Shown piece after piece: positions 17,620-25,530 of a stretch of 64,000 nucleotides of DNA (positions are counted from its first letter, which is position 1; every line of letters begins with the position of its first letter). The translations under genes and the position numbers were made by a program. Source of the DNA: Amycolatopsis umgeniensis (GTDB taxonomy: Bacteria > Actinomycetota > Actinomycetes > Mycobacteriales > Pseudonocardiaceae); the NCBI RefSeq assembly GCF_014205155.1, contig NZ_JACHMX010000001.1:5208001-5272000 (forward strand), read 5' to 3'. The notes under the pieces are model-generated. The model saw nothing but the letters and a program-made list of their open reading frames with translations. It was not told where the DNA came from and did no database searches.

Positions 17620-18742
17620 GCGTGCCGAGGTCGTCATCGACCTGTCCGCCATCCGGCACAATGTCGCCCTGCTCGCTTCCCGTGCCCCCGGGTCCCAGAC
17701 GATGGCCGTGGTCAAGGCCGACGGCTACGGCCACGGAGCCGTCGAGGCCGGGCGTGCCGCCATCGAGGGCGGAGCGACCTGGCTGGGCACCTGCTCTCTC
17801 GACGAGGCCCTGAAGCTGCGTCGCGCCGGAATCGGCGCCCGGCTCTTCAGCTGGCTCGACACCCCCGAAGCCGACTTCGCACCCGCGGTCGCCGAAGACA
17901 TCGACGTCGCCGTCAGCTCCCTCGGCGAACTCGCCCGCGTGGCCGATGGCGCGCGCCGGGCGCGCGACTTTAGCGGGCTAAACGCGATCTCGCGGGTGCA
18001 CCTCAAGATCGACACCGGTCTCTCCCGAAATGGCTGCCCACCTGCGGAATGGCCCGCGTTGGTCAAGGCAGCGGCGGCCGCGAAGCCGCTCGTCGAGGTC
18101 GTCGCGATCTGGTCGCACCTCGCCTGCGCCGACGATCCCGGCCACCCGTCCATCGACGCGCAGGCGAAGCGGTTCGACGAGGCCTACGACATCGCCCGTG
18201 CGGCGGGCTTGAACCCGATGCGGCACCTCGCGAACTCCGCCGCCGTGCTGACCAGGCCGGACCTGCACTTCGACCTCGTGCGTCCCGGGATCGGGATCTA
18301 CGGGCTGAACCCGGTGCCCGCCGCCGAGGACCTGCGCCCCGCGATGACCTTCAAATCGTCGGTCGTGCTCACGAAGCGCATCGCGTCCGGCGAATCGGTC
18401 TCATACGGCCACACCTGGACGGCCGAGCGCGACACCACCCTCGCCCTGGTCCCGGTCGGGTATGCCGACGGCGTGCCGCGCTCGCTGTCCGGGCGGATGG
18501 ACGTCTGGCTCGGCGGACGTCGCCGTCCGGTGGTCGGTCGCGTGTGCATGGACCAGCTCGTCGTCGACTGCGGAGACGACGAACCGGCCGTCGGCAGCGA
18601 AGTGATCCTCTTCGGCCAGGGCGAGTTTGGCGAGCCCACGGCCAGGGAATGGGCTGACAAGCTGGGGACGATCGACTACGAGATCGTGACCTCGATGTAT
18701 CGCCCGCGAATCCACCGGACGTATCTGGAGGCAGGCTCGTGA
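17603..18742 (+). CDS. alr: Alanine racemase
   Basis: Pyridoxal-phosphate enzyme making D-alanine for peptidoglycan. 379 residues. The PLP lysine is in VVKADGYGHG (Lys38); the second-domain Tyr region is SYGHTWTAERDT, followed by PVGYADGVPR and GRVCMDQLVVD. Residues about 121-129 (DFSGLNAIS) are encoded by a dispersed palindrome inserted just before the conserved VHLKIDTGLSRNG strand, lengthening a surface loop by roughly six to nine residues relative to the family. All active-site motifs remain, so activity is expected. No other in-frame start gives the complete first strand. The stop overlaps the next start by 4 nt. Confidence 0.95.
   Translation: MTASFPRAEVVIDLSAIRHNVALLASRAPGSQTMAVVKADGYGHGAVEAGRAAIEGGATWLGTCSLDEALKLRRAGIGARLFSWLDTPEADFAPAVAEDIDVAVSSLGELARVADGARRARDFSGLNAISRVHLKIDTGLSRNGCPPAEWPALVKAAAAAKPLVEVVAIWSHLACADDPGHPSIDAQAKRFDEAYDIARAAGLNPMRHLANSAAVLTRPDLHFDLVRPGIGIYGLNPVPAAEDLRPAMTFKSSVVLTKRIASGESVSYGHTWTAERDTTLALVPVGYADGVPRSLSGRMDVWLGGRRRPVVGRVCMDQLVVDCGDDEPAVGSEVILFGQGEFGEPTAREWADKLGTIDYEIVTSMYRPRIHRTYLEAGS
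17964..17989 (+). repeat. Dispersed palindrome inserted in frame in alr
   Basis: Full forward element (GCGAC-TTTAGCGGGCTAAA-CGCGATC) within the alr coding region, read as RDFSGLNAI. It uses the open frame with the rare CTA codon and is identical in quality to the intergenic copies. Confidence 0.92.
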
Positions 18743-19836
18743 CACCTTCACGACGACTGCTGGCCATCGTCGGCGGCGTCGGGGCGGTGGCCACCGGCAC
18801 CGCCGCCGCGATCGCCGTCGCCGCACAGCAGCGGCGGCAGAATGAGGATCCGTTCGTGGACGAGCCGTTGGGGGATCTTGAACCGGACCGGACATCGACC
18901 GTGGCGGCGGAGGACGGAACGCCGCTCGCGGTCGAGGAGATCGATCCGGCTGATGGGGGCGAACCGGAGCTGACCGTCGTCGGCGTGCACGGTTTCGCGT
19001 TGTCGAAGCGCTGCTGGCATTTTCAGCGGCGAGACCTCGCGTCGCTGAAGCTTCCGCGCGTGCGTCAGGTCTATTACGACCATCGTGGGCACGGGCAATC
19101 CGGCGCCGCGACCGCCGAAACCAGCACCATCGAGCAGCTGGCGCGCGACCTCGACATGGTCGTGCGCTCGGTGGTGCCGGAAGGGCCCATCGTGCTCATG
19201 GGGCACTCGATGGGCGGCATGGTGATCATGGAGCTCGCCGCGGAGCATCCCGAGCTGTTCGACGACCGCGTCGGCGGTGTCGCGTTCATCGCGACCGCGG
19301 CGGGCGAAGTCGGTGCTCGGGGACTGCCGCGGTCGCTGCTTTCGAAGTACAACCCGCTCACGCGAGGCGTCGGTGGGCTGGCCGGCTGGCAACCCGGACT
19401 CGTCGAGTTCGTGCGCGCGGCCGGAGGACAGCTGACTCGGCAAGCCGTGCGCAGGCTGGCTTTCGGCAGTCGAGACGTGTCTCCGCGACTCGTCGACTTC
19501 ATGCTGGAAATGCTCGAAGTGACGCCGGTGCGCGGGCTCGTGAACTTCGTCGACACGCTCGGCAGCCACAACCGGTACGCCGCGCTCGCCGGGTTGAAGC
19601 ACGCGCATGTGCTGGTCGTCGGCGGGGATTCCGACCGGTTCACGCCGATCGCGCACGCCGAGCGGATCGCGGCGGAGCTACCGGACGCGGAGCTGGTGCG
19701 CGTGCGCGGAGCGGGACACATGGTGCAGCTGGAACAACCCGAACTGGTGAACAGCCACCTGATCGACTTGGTGCAACGGTGCACGGGCACCGATGGTGAA
19801 TCTTCCGACCGGCGAACCTGGTGGTGGCAACGCTGA
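18739..19836 (+). CDS. Membrane-anchored alpha/beta hydrolase
   Basis: A 365-residue hydrolase with an N-terminal signal-anchor (LLAIVGGVGAVATGTAAAIAVAA), the nucleophile elbow GHSMGGM, the acid in VGGDSDRFTP and the His in GAGHMVQLE. GVHGFALSKRCWHFQ supplies the oxyanion region. An alpha/beta hydrolase is found between alr and tsaE in many actinobacteria, but its substrate is unknown. GTG start overlaps the alr stop by 4 nt, and its own stop overlaps the tsaE ATG, so the three are translationally coupled. Confidence 0.85.
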   Translation: MTPSRRLLAIVGGVGAVATGTAAAIAVAAQQRRQNEDPFVDEPLGDLEPDRTSTVAAEDGTPLAVEEIDPADGGEPELTVVGVHGFALSKRCWHFQRRDLASLKLPRVRQVYYDHRGHGQSGAATAETSTIEQLARDLDMVVRSVVPEGPIVLMGHSMGGMVIMELAAEHPELFDDRVGGVAFIATAAGEVGARGLPRSLLSKYNPLTRGVGGLAGWQPGLVEFVRAAGGQLTRQAVRRLAFGSRDVSPRLVDFMLEMLEVTPVRGLVNFVDTLGSHNRYAALAGLKHAHVLVVGGDSDRFTPIAHAERIAAELPDAELVRVRGAGHMVQLEQPELVNSHLIDLVQRCTGTDGESSDRRTWWWQR

Positions 19837-20300
19837 TGAACTTCGCTTTCCCGACTCCCGAATCGACGATGGATTTCGGGCGAGCGCTCGGACGTTCGCT
19901 GCGCGCGGGCGATCTGGTGTTGCTCGCCGGACCGCTCGGCGCGGGCAAGACGACGCTGACCCGCGGGATCGCGGACGGTCTCGGCGTCGGCGGACGCGTC
20001 AGCTCGCCGACGTTCGTGATCGCCAGGGTGCATCCGGCGGGTGAGCCCGGGGTGGCTCTGGTGCACGTCGACGCGTACCGGCTCGGCGGGGATCTCTCGC
20101 AGCTGGACGATCTGGACCTCGACACCGAACTGGAGCGGTCCGCCCTGGTCGTCGAATGGGGTGAGGGAGCGGCGGAGCGCCTTTCGGACGATTACCTCGT
20201 CGTGCGCCTGGATCGTCGCGAGGACGACGTCCGTGAGGTCACCTTGGAGCCGCACGGCACCTGGGCTTCCCGCGCGCCCGACCTGCGTTTAGCGGGCTAA
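19836..20300 (+). CDS. tsaE: tRNA t6A biosynthesis ATPase TsaE
   Basis: ATPase that works with TsaB and TsaD to put threonylcarbamoyl on A37 of ANN-decoding tRNAs. 154 residues. Walker A GPLGAGKTTLTRG, SSPTFVI and HVDAYRLGG (Walker B-like) are clear. ATG 19836 overlaps the hydrolase stop. The last four residues (RLAG) and the TAA stop are provided by a dispersed palindrome. Partners tsaB and tsaD lie 4-6 kb downstream, displaced by a carboxyltransferase/malonyl-CoA synthetase insertion. Confidence 0.93.
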   Translation: MNFAFPTPESTMDFGRALGRSLRAGDLVLLAGPLGAGKTTLTRGIADGLGVGGRVSSPTFVIARVHPAGEPGVALVHVDAYRLGGDLSQLDDLDLDTELERSALVVEWGEGAAERLSDDYLVVRLDRREDDVREVTLEPHGTWASRAPDLRLAG

Positions 20301-20308
20301 ACGCGATC
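20284..20308 (+). repeat. Dispersed palindrome overlapping the tsaE stop
   Basis: Forward copy whose internal TAA is the tsaE stop codon; the right end CGCGATC lies downstream. Confidence 0.9.
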
Positions 20309-20373
20309 TCACCCGGATGCCGCGTCAGGGCCGTCCAGGCGGAACGTCCCCTCCATGCCCCAAGCGGGCTCGG

Positions 20374-20414
20374 GGGTGCGCATGCCGCTGGTACCCACAG
20401 CGGCATGCGCACCC
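20374..20414. terminator. Long perfect hairpin between convergent genes
   Basis: 17-bp perfect arms (GGGTGCGCATGCCGCTG) with a 7-nt loop, between tsaE and the convergent membrane-protein gene. No T-run, so termination in either direction is plausible but unproven. Confidence 0.55.
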
Positions 20415-20420
20415 TGCTTC

Positions 20421-20834
20421 CTAGGCGGCGGGGACCGGTTCGGCCCGCGGCCCGCGGCGACGGTGAAGCCACCACAAGCCGCACAGGCCGATCATGCCGG
20501 TTTGCGCGGCGGGTGTCGCGACCATGGCCAGCGCGAGCAGCGCGGCGATCAAGGCGAACCAGTAGAGCAGGACACGCCTGCTGTTCTCCTTGCTGCCGAA
20601 GAACGTGCTTCGCCAGAAATCGGGCCAGTGGGCCGCGGGACGGAGATGCACTCGACGGCAAGCGGGGTCGGTGACCATGCCGACCGGTTCGCCTGCCAGG
20701 TCGAGCAATTCGTCGAGAGTGACTTCTGCCGGGTGACACCCGTCGCGGTGATCCTGGTTCGTATCCGGGGTCATCGCCTGCGGCTGGGGTGGCTCCTCTG
20801 GCATACCGCCGGAACACGGCGCTACGCTGGTCAT
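20421..20834 (-). CDS. Hypothetical membrane protein
   Basis: A 137-residue protein of no recognised family. The N-terminal part is polar (PEEPPQPQ) with EVTLDELLDLAGEPVGMV; two hydrophobic segments follow near residues 85-130 (LLYWFALIAALLALAMVA and a shorter one), then a basic tail HRRRGPR. The ATG has GGAGG 8 nt upstream, which selects it over longer in-frame starts. A convergent hairpin lies just beyond its stop. Function cannot be given. Confidence 0.65.
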   Translation of the reverse strand: MTSVAPCSGGMPEEPPQPQAMTPDTNQDHRDGCHPAEVTLDELLDLAGEPVGMVTDPACRRVHLRPAAHWPDFWRSTFFGSKENSRRVLLYWFALIAALLALAMVATPAAQTGMIGLCGLWWLHRRRGPRAEPVPAA

Positions 20835-21337
20835 GTTTGACGCCTCCATAAAACTTTTCGGGTTGGTGGAGCTGTTGAACTTCAAAGCGGCTCCCCAGGC
20901 ACGGGGAGCCGCTTCCTTTATGCGCGGCATTCGGTTGTTGCTGAGCCGCAACACAAGCCATTGTGGACGAACTTTCCGGACCTACGGGGCGGTAAGTGAA
21001 AGGTTGCTGGATTCTGCGCCGAGCGGTCGGCGCACTTCACCCCGGGTCATCGGATTCCGATGCTGTAACTCGAAAGAGTAGTTGCGGACGTGTTGCACAC
21101 TCTCTTTTGGCAGATAGCAGGAGCTGAGTACACCCAGAGTGGTTCGCATTCACGCTATCTAGTGAACTAGCATCGTCTGCGCTGAAAGAAATGTTCAATA
21201 CCGGACGTTCGAAAGCTGCATTCGCACATGCAGATGGTCATGCTCGGCACGGCGTGCCCGTTCAGCGCCGATCTTCGACCGTTTGTCGCTTACCTTCGAT
21301 CCGAATGTATTCGGTGATTTTTCAATTAACCCGAACG
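20835..21337. other. 500-bp non-coding region with hairpins and A+T-rich patches
   Basis: No convincing gene. Base composition is visibly less G+C-rich than the flanks. It holds a perfect 12-bp hairpin at 20885-20914, a small inverted repeat around CTAGTGAACTAG near 21160, and CTGCAT-N6-ATGCAG near 21215. It must contain the promoter of the membrane-protein gene; an RNA gene is possible but not shown. Confidence 0.5.
20885..20914. terminator. Hairpin upstream of the membrane-protein gene
   Basis: Perfect stem AAGCGGCTCCCC / GGGGAGCCGCTT with loop AGGCAC, about 50 bp upstream of the minus-strand start, followed by CCTTT on the plus strand. It could be a leader attenuator or the end of an unrecognised transcript. 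Confidence 0.5.
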
Positions 21338-21364
21338 GATCGCGTTTAGCCCGCTAAACGCGAC
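21338..21364 (-). repeat. Dispersed palindrome at the 3' end of the carboxyltransferase gene
   Basis: Reverse-oriented copy with full GATCGCG and CGCGAC ends. Its TAG, read on the minus strand, is the stop codon of the carboxyltransferase gene. Confidence 0.9.
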
Positions 21365-22685
21365 GCGCCGGGCCGACCACGGAGCGCGCGATTCCCAGGT
21401 CGACCAGGTCTTGGGGGCGTAGCCGCAGACGGTCCGCGAGGGCGGGGACTTCGTCGGCGGGCAGCTTGAGGATCGCCGCGGCCGCCTCGGGCGAGGTGAC
21501 CGAGAAGTACGCGCCGGGCGTCACCCAGGTCGAGCCCGGCGCCGCGAACGCGAGCGCGCCGCCGGATCCGCCTTCCCCGATCACCAGGGTCGTGATCGGC
21601 ACGGCCGCGCTCGCGACCGCCTCGAACAGTTCCGCGATCGCCGCACCGGCCCCCGCCCGCTCGGCGGCCGCGTCGTTGGCCGCACCGGGGGTGTCGACCA
21701 GGGTGAGTACCGGGATCCCGAGCCTCGACGCGAGCCGCACCAGACGCGCGGCCGTCCGGAAACCCGCGGGCGACGTCGGCGTCCCGCACTGCGCCGCGTA
21801 CGCGATTGTCCGGCCGTCTCGCCACCCGAAGCCGCATAGGACACCGGAGTCGACTCCGCCGCACCTGTCGCCCGAAACGTCCTCACGCCAGTCGAAATAC
21901 GTCTCGAGGTATTCCGCTGCCCTCGGCCGATCAGCGGAGCGCGCCGCCTGAACCGCGGCCCACCCGTTGTCGGGCAATCCCGCCGACCCGAGCGCGCCGG
22001 GAGGCTCTGCGGCTTCTGTGGTCGGCGAAGCCAGCAAGCGCAGCCACCGCTCCAGGACCGTGGGAAGGTCGGCGGGCTGAACGATCCTGTCGACCTGGCC
22101 CCACGCGAGCTTCGCTTCGGCCGTGTACGCCTCCGCGGGTGCGTCGGACGGCCGTACCCGGGAACCGGCGAAACCGACCTGCGCGCCGGGGAGCGCGAGG
22201 ATGACGTCGGCGCTCGCGCCGAGTGTGGCCCAGCCGCCGCCCGTGGTCGGATCGCGCAGTACCGAGATCTGCGGCACCGACCGGGCCCCGGCCGCCGCCC
22301 GCGCGATGCGCTGCAACTGCGAAAGCGCGCGCATCCCGTGCTGCATGCGGCTGCCACCGGTCGCGATCAGCGACACCACCGGCAGCCCGGCGCTCGTCGC
22401 CCGTGCGAACGCCGCCTCGACGCGATCACCGGTCCGCTGACCGATCGACCCGCCGAGAAAGCCGAATTCGAAGGCGATCACGACCGCCTCGACCTCGCCG
22501 ATCTTGGCGGTCCCGCAGAGAACGGACTCGTCTTCGCCCGATCGCTCCGCGGCGGCCTCGCGTGCCGCGTGGTAGCCCGGCCAGCCGATCGGCCCGTCCT
22601 CCGGTTCACCGGAACGCGGAACGTCCAGGTCCTCGAAACCGGTCGCGATCTCCTTGATGACGGACCGCGCGGAGGCCCTGCTCAT
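21354..22685 (-). CDS. Fused acyl-CoA carboxylase carboxyltransferase (beta plus alpha halves)
   Basis: A 443-residue carboxyltransferase of the AccD/AccA superfamily in one chain. First half: FEFGFLGGSIGQRTGDRV, ATGGSRMQHGM and DPTTGGGWATLGASADV; second half: LVDTPGAAND, EGGSGGALAFAAPG and SVTSPEAAAAIL. The Zn-finger of AccD is not seen. It overlaps malonyl-CoA synthetase by 4 nt, a pairing I recall from streptomycetes, suggesting it acts on malonyl- or acetyl-CoA. A biotin-carrier partner is not in the window, so it may be a decarboxylase or carboxylase subunit. The C-terminal Val and stop come from a dispersed palindrome. Confidence 0.8.
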   Translation of the reverse strand: MSRASARSVIKEIATGFEDLDVPRSGEPEDGPIGWPGYHAAREAAAERSGEDESVLCGTAKIGEVEAVVIAFEFGFLGGSIGQRTGDRVEAAFARATSAGLPVVSLIATGGSRMQHGMRALSQLQRIARAAAGARSVPQISVLRDPTTGGGWATLGASADVILALPGAQVGFAGSRVRPSDAPAEAYTAEAKLAWGQVDRIVQPADLPTVLERWLRLLASPTTEAAEPPGALGSAGLPDNGWAAVQAARSADRPRAAEYLETYFDWREDVSGDRCGGVDSGVLCGFGWRDGRTIAYAAQCGTPTSPAGFRTAARLVRLASRLGIPVLTLVDTPGAANDAAAERAGAGAAIAELFEAVASAAVPITTLVIGEGGSGGALAFAAPGSTWVTPGAYFSVTSPEAAAAILKLPADEVPALADRLRLRPQDLVDLGIARSVVGPARRV

Positions 22686-24103
22686 CCCAGCGCCCGCTTC
22701 ATGACCTTGCCCATGTCGTTGCGCGGCAACGCCTCCAGATAGCGGACCACGCGAGGCCGCTTGTGCGGCGACAACAGGCGTGAGACGTGATCGGCGAGTT
22801 CCGACTCCGTCGGGCGGTCCCCGTCGGGCACGACCCAGGCCACGATGCGCTCGCCGAGGTCTTCGTCGGGCTCACCGGTCACGGCGACCTCCGCGACACC
22901 GGGGTGTTCCATGAGCGCGTTCTCGATCTCACCCGCGCCGATCTTGTAGCCGCCGCTCTTGATCAGATCCGTCGCCTTCCGGCCGACGATCCGCACGTAA
23001 CCGGAAGCGTCGCGGGTCGCCATGTCGCCGGTCCGGAACCAGCCGTCGTCGAAAGCGGCTTCGGTGGCGTCGGGGCGGTTGAGGTACTCGGTGAACAGGT
23101 TCGGCCCGCGGACCTGGATCTCGCCGACGGTCTCGATCTCCTCGACGGGCTTTCCCGCCTCGTCCACGAGCCGCAGCTCGACGCCGCCCAGCGGGACGCC
23201 GACGGTGCCGGGGACACGCTCGCCGTCGGCGCGAACGCTGGTGTTCATGAGGGTCTCGGTCATCCCGTAGCGCTCGATCACGCGCTGGCCGGTCGCCGCG
23301 GTGATGCGCTGGTGGTCGTGGACGGGCAGCGCCGCCGATCCGGAGACGAGCAGCCGGGCGCCGCTCAGAGCCTCGGCGAGCGGCGGGTCTTCGCCGACTT
23401 CGCCCGCGATGCGGTGGTACATGGTCGGGACGCCGAACATCATCGTCGCTCCGGTCGCGAGTTCGCGCGCGACGCCCTCGGTGGAGAAGCGGCCGAGATG
23501 CCGGACCGAGCCGCCGCGCCGGAGCGGGCCCAGGATGCCGAGGATCAGGCCGTGGACGTGGAACAGCGGAAGGCCGTGGACCAGGACGTCGTCGGCTGTC
23601 CACTCCCAGGCGTCTTCGAGCGCGTCGAGGGTGGTCGAGATCGCGCGGCGGGGGAGGACGACGCCCTTGGGCGGGCCGGTGGTGCCGGAGGTGTAGACGA
23701 TCAGCGCCGGGGCTTCGGTGTCCGGTTCCGTGGGAAGATCGACGGGCGTGCCTTCGAGGAGGATGTCGCGGCGCGGCAGGCCGTCGAGGCCGGTGGGCAG
23801 TTCGGTGCCCGGTTCGGCGAGGACGAGGACGGGCTCGCTGTCGGCGAGGATGTGCGCGAGTTCGCGCTCGCCGATCTTCGGGTTGAGCGGGATGGCGGGG
23901 ACGCCGGCGAGCAGCGCGGCGATCACGGCGACGCTGGTGTGCACTGTCGGCGTCGCCCAGACGGCGACGCGGCCGCTCGGGAGGTCACGGGCGAGCGTGC
24001 CGGCGACGGCCGCGACCTCGGCGTAGGTCAGGGAGGTGCCGCCGAAACGGAGGGCTTCCTTGTCGGAGCCGCTCGCCAGCGTGGGGAACAACCGATCGGG
24101 CAC
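22682..24103 (-). CDS. matB: Malonyl-CoA synthetase (MatB-like)
   Basis: ANL-family acid-CoA ligase of 473 residues. Motifs: YTSGTTGPPKGVVL, HGLPLFHVHGL, ERYGMTETLMN, GWFRTGDMA, GRKATDLIKSGGYKIGAGEIE and the C-terminal catalytic Lys in RNDMGKVMKRAL. The VPTMYHRIA and RYGMTET segments fit MatB rather than medium-chain ligases. It converts malonate (perhaps methylmalonate) to its CoA ester, a polyketide extender. Translationally coupled to the carboxyltransferase downstream. Divergent from tsaB across a 285-bp region with three palindromes. Confidence 0.85.
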   Translation of the reverse strand: MPDRLFPTLASGSDKEALRFGGTSLTYAEVAAVAGTLARDLPSGRVAVWATPTVHTSVAVIAALLAGVPAIPLNPKIGERELAHILADSEPVLVLAEPGTELPTGLDGLPRRDILLEGTPVDLPTEPDTEAPALIVYTSGTTGPPKGVVLPRRAISTTLDALEDAWEWTADDVLVHGLPLFHVHGLILGILGPLRRGGSVRHLGRFSTEGVARELATGATMMFGVPTMYHRIAGEVGEDPPLAEALSGARLLVSGSAALPVHDHQRITAATGQRVIERYGMTETLMNTSVRADGERVPGTVGVPLGGVELRLVDEAGKPVEEIETVGEIQVRGPNLFTEYLNRPDATEAAFDDGWFRTGDMATRDASGYVRIVGRKATDLIKSGGYKIGAGEIENALMEHPGVAEVAVTGEPDEDLGERIVAWVVPDGDRPTESELADHVSRLLSPHKRPRVVRYLEALPRNDMGKVMKRALG

Positions 24104-24221
24104 CGTGTGACCTCCTGCTCGACTCCGCCGGGCCGGGGCGCGTGGATCCGAGGGCCCTCGCCGAACCGTACCGCTCCAGCCGCCTTCACCCCTGCGACCT
24201 GCTTCACACCCCCCGGCCGGC

Positions 24222-24358
24222 GCGACTTTAGCGGGCTAATCGCGATCTGGCGCCGGGATCCGGGGGCGGAGCGGGAGAGCGACTTTAGCGGGCTAAACGC
24301 GATCCGGCGGCAGGGGAGCGGCCACGGGACCGGATCGCGTTTAGCCCGCTAAAGTCGC
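24222..24358. repeat. Array of three dispersed palindromes in a divergent region
   Basis: Centres near 24233.5, 24290.5 and 24346.5 (spacing 57 and 56). Two forward, then one reversed. Unlike most arrays they sit between two divergent starts (matB and tsaB), the last one about 30 bp before tsaB. The rest of the 24104-24388 gap shows nothing else. Confidence 0.92.
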
Positions 24359-24374
24359 TCCGGTGGGCTGGTCG

Positions 24375-24380
24375 TAGGCT
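24375..24380 (+). promoter_or_regulatory. Candidate -10 of a leaderless tsaB transcript
   Basis: TAGGCT ends 8 nt before the GTG of tsaB, as at glmS. The -35 position would fall at the edge of the adjacent palindrome. Confidence 0.45.
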
Positions 24381-24388
24381 GGGTAACC

Positions 24389-25054
24389 GTGCTGGTACTG
24401 GCCATCGACACCTCGACCCCGGCGGTCACCGCGGGCCTCGTCGCCCTGGACGGAGACACGCTCGAAGCCCGCGGCGACCGCGTGACGGTCGACCCCCGCG
24501 CGCACGGCGAGCTGATCACGCCCCACGCCCTCGAAGCCGTCAAGGCCGCGGGCGTCACGCTTCGCGACCTCGACGCCATCGTCTGCGGCGTCGGCCCGGG
24601 TCCCTTCACCGGCCTTCGCGCCGGCATGGCGACAGCCGCGTCGCTCGCCCACGCCCTCGGCATCCCGGCCTATCCGGTCTGCAGCCTCGACGCGATCGCC
24701 GCCGACGTCGCTCCCGGCGAAGCGCCCTTCCTCGTCCTCACCGACGCGAGACGCCGCGAGGTCTACTGGGCCGCGTACGCCGCCGACGGCTCCCGCACCG
24801 ACGGCCCGAACGTCCAGCGCCCGGCCGAGCTCGAGACCACCGTCAAGGTCGCGGCGGGCGACGGTGTGCTCCTCCACGCGGACGCCCTCGGTGTCCAGCC
24901 GATCGAGCCGCGCTTCCCGTCGCCCGTCGGGCTGGTCAAGGCCGCCCGCGAAGCCCTCCAAAGCGGAGACGCCCCTGCTCCGCTCACCCCGCTCTACCTC
25001 CGCCGCCCGGACGCCGTCGAACCGGCCGCGCGCAAGAAGGTGACCACGCCGTGA
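24389..25054 (+). CDS. tsaB: tRNA t6A biosynthesis protein TsaB
   Basis: 221-residue ASKHA-fold partner of TsaD in t6A synthesis; inactive as an enzyme itself. [15 protein letters not shown] at the N-terminus, [15 protein letters not shown] and [10 protein letters not shown] are diagnostic. GTG start with a leaderless-type -10 in front. The end overlaps rimI by 4 nt, giving tsaB-rimI-tsaD, the order known from mycobacteria. Confidence 0.94.
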   Translation: MLVLAIDTSTPAVTAGLVALDGDTLEARGDRVTVDPRAHGELITPHALEAVKAAGVTLRDLDAIVCGVGPGPFTGLRAGMATAASLAHALGIPAYPVCSLDAIAADVAPGEAPFLVLTDARRREVYWAAYAADGSRTDGPNVQRPAELETTVKVAAGDGVLLHADALGVQPIEPRFPSPVGLVKAAREALQSGDAPAPLTPLYLRRPDAVEPAARKKVTTP

Positions 25055-25530
25055 GGCTGGAACCCTTACGCCGCAAGGATATCCCGCGCTGTGTCGAGAT
25101 AGAGAAGATCCTCTTCCCCGGCGATTCGCCGTGGACCGCCTACGCCTTCCACGCGGAACTCGACGGCGGCGGCTACTACCTGGTCGCCCACCCGGACGAA
25201 AGCGACGAGGTCATCGGCTACGCCGGGCTCGCGGTCGTCGGACGCCGCGGCGACTACGAGGCGAGCATCCACACGATCGGCGTCGACCCGGGATGGCAGC
25301 GCAACGGGATCGGCACCACGCTGCTGAAGGCGCTCCTCGGCCGCGCGGACGAACTCGCCGCGCCGGTGTTCCTCGAGGTCCGCACCGACAACGACGCGGC
25401 GATCACGCTCTACGAGCGACACGGTTTCGAACGCGTCGGACTCCGGAAGCGCTACTACCAGCCTTCCGGCGCCGACGCCTACACGATGGCCCGTCCGCGG
25501 GCCCAGGTCCGAGACGAGGTGGCGGGCTGA
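25051..25530 (+). CDS. rimI: Ribosomal-protein alanine N-acetyltransferase RimI-like
   Basis: 159-residue GNAT acetyltransferase. The acetyl-CoA loop [15 protein letters not shown], the [22 protein letters not shown] strand-helix and [14 protein letters not shown] are the RimI pattern. The family acetylates protein N-termini (S18 in E. coli); the actinobacterial substrate is less certain. GTG start; overlaps tsaB by 4 nt and tsaD by 1 nt. Confidence 0.9.
   Translation: MRLEPLRRKDIPRCVEIEKILFPGDSPWTAYAFHAELDGGGYYLVAHPDESDEVIGYAGLAVVGRRGDYEASIHTIGVDPGWQRNGIGTTLLKALLGRADELAAPVFLEVRTDNDAAITLYERHGFERVGLRKRYYQPSGADAYTMARPRAQVRDEVAG

Noticed and set aside
22787..24352. 521-codon plus-strand open frame opposite matB
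   Set aside because: It is antisense to a clear ANL ligase and has low-complexity, shadow-like sequence.
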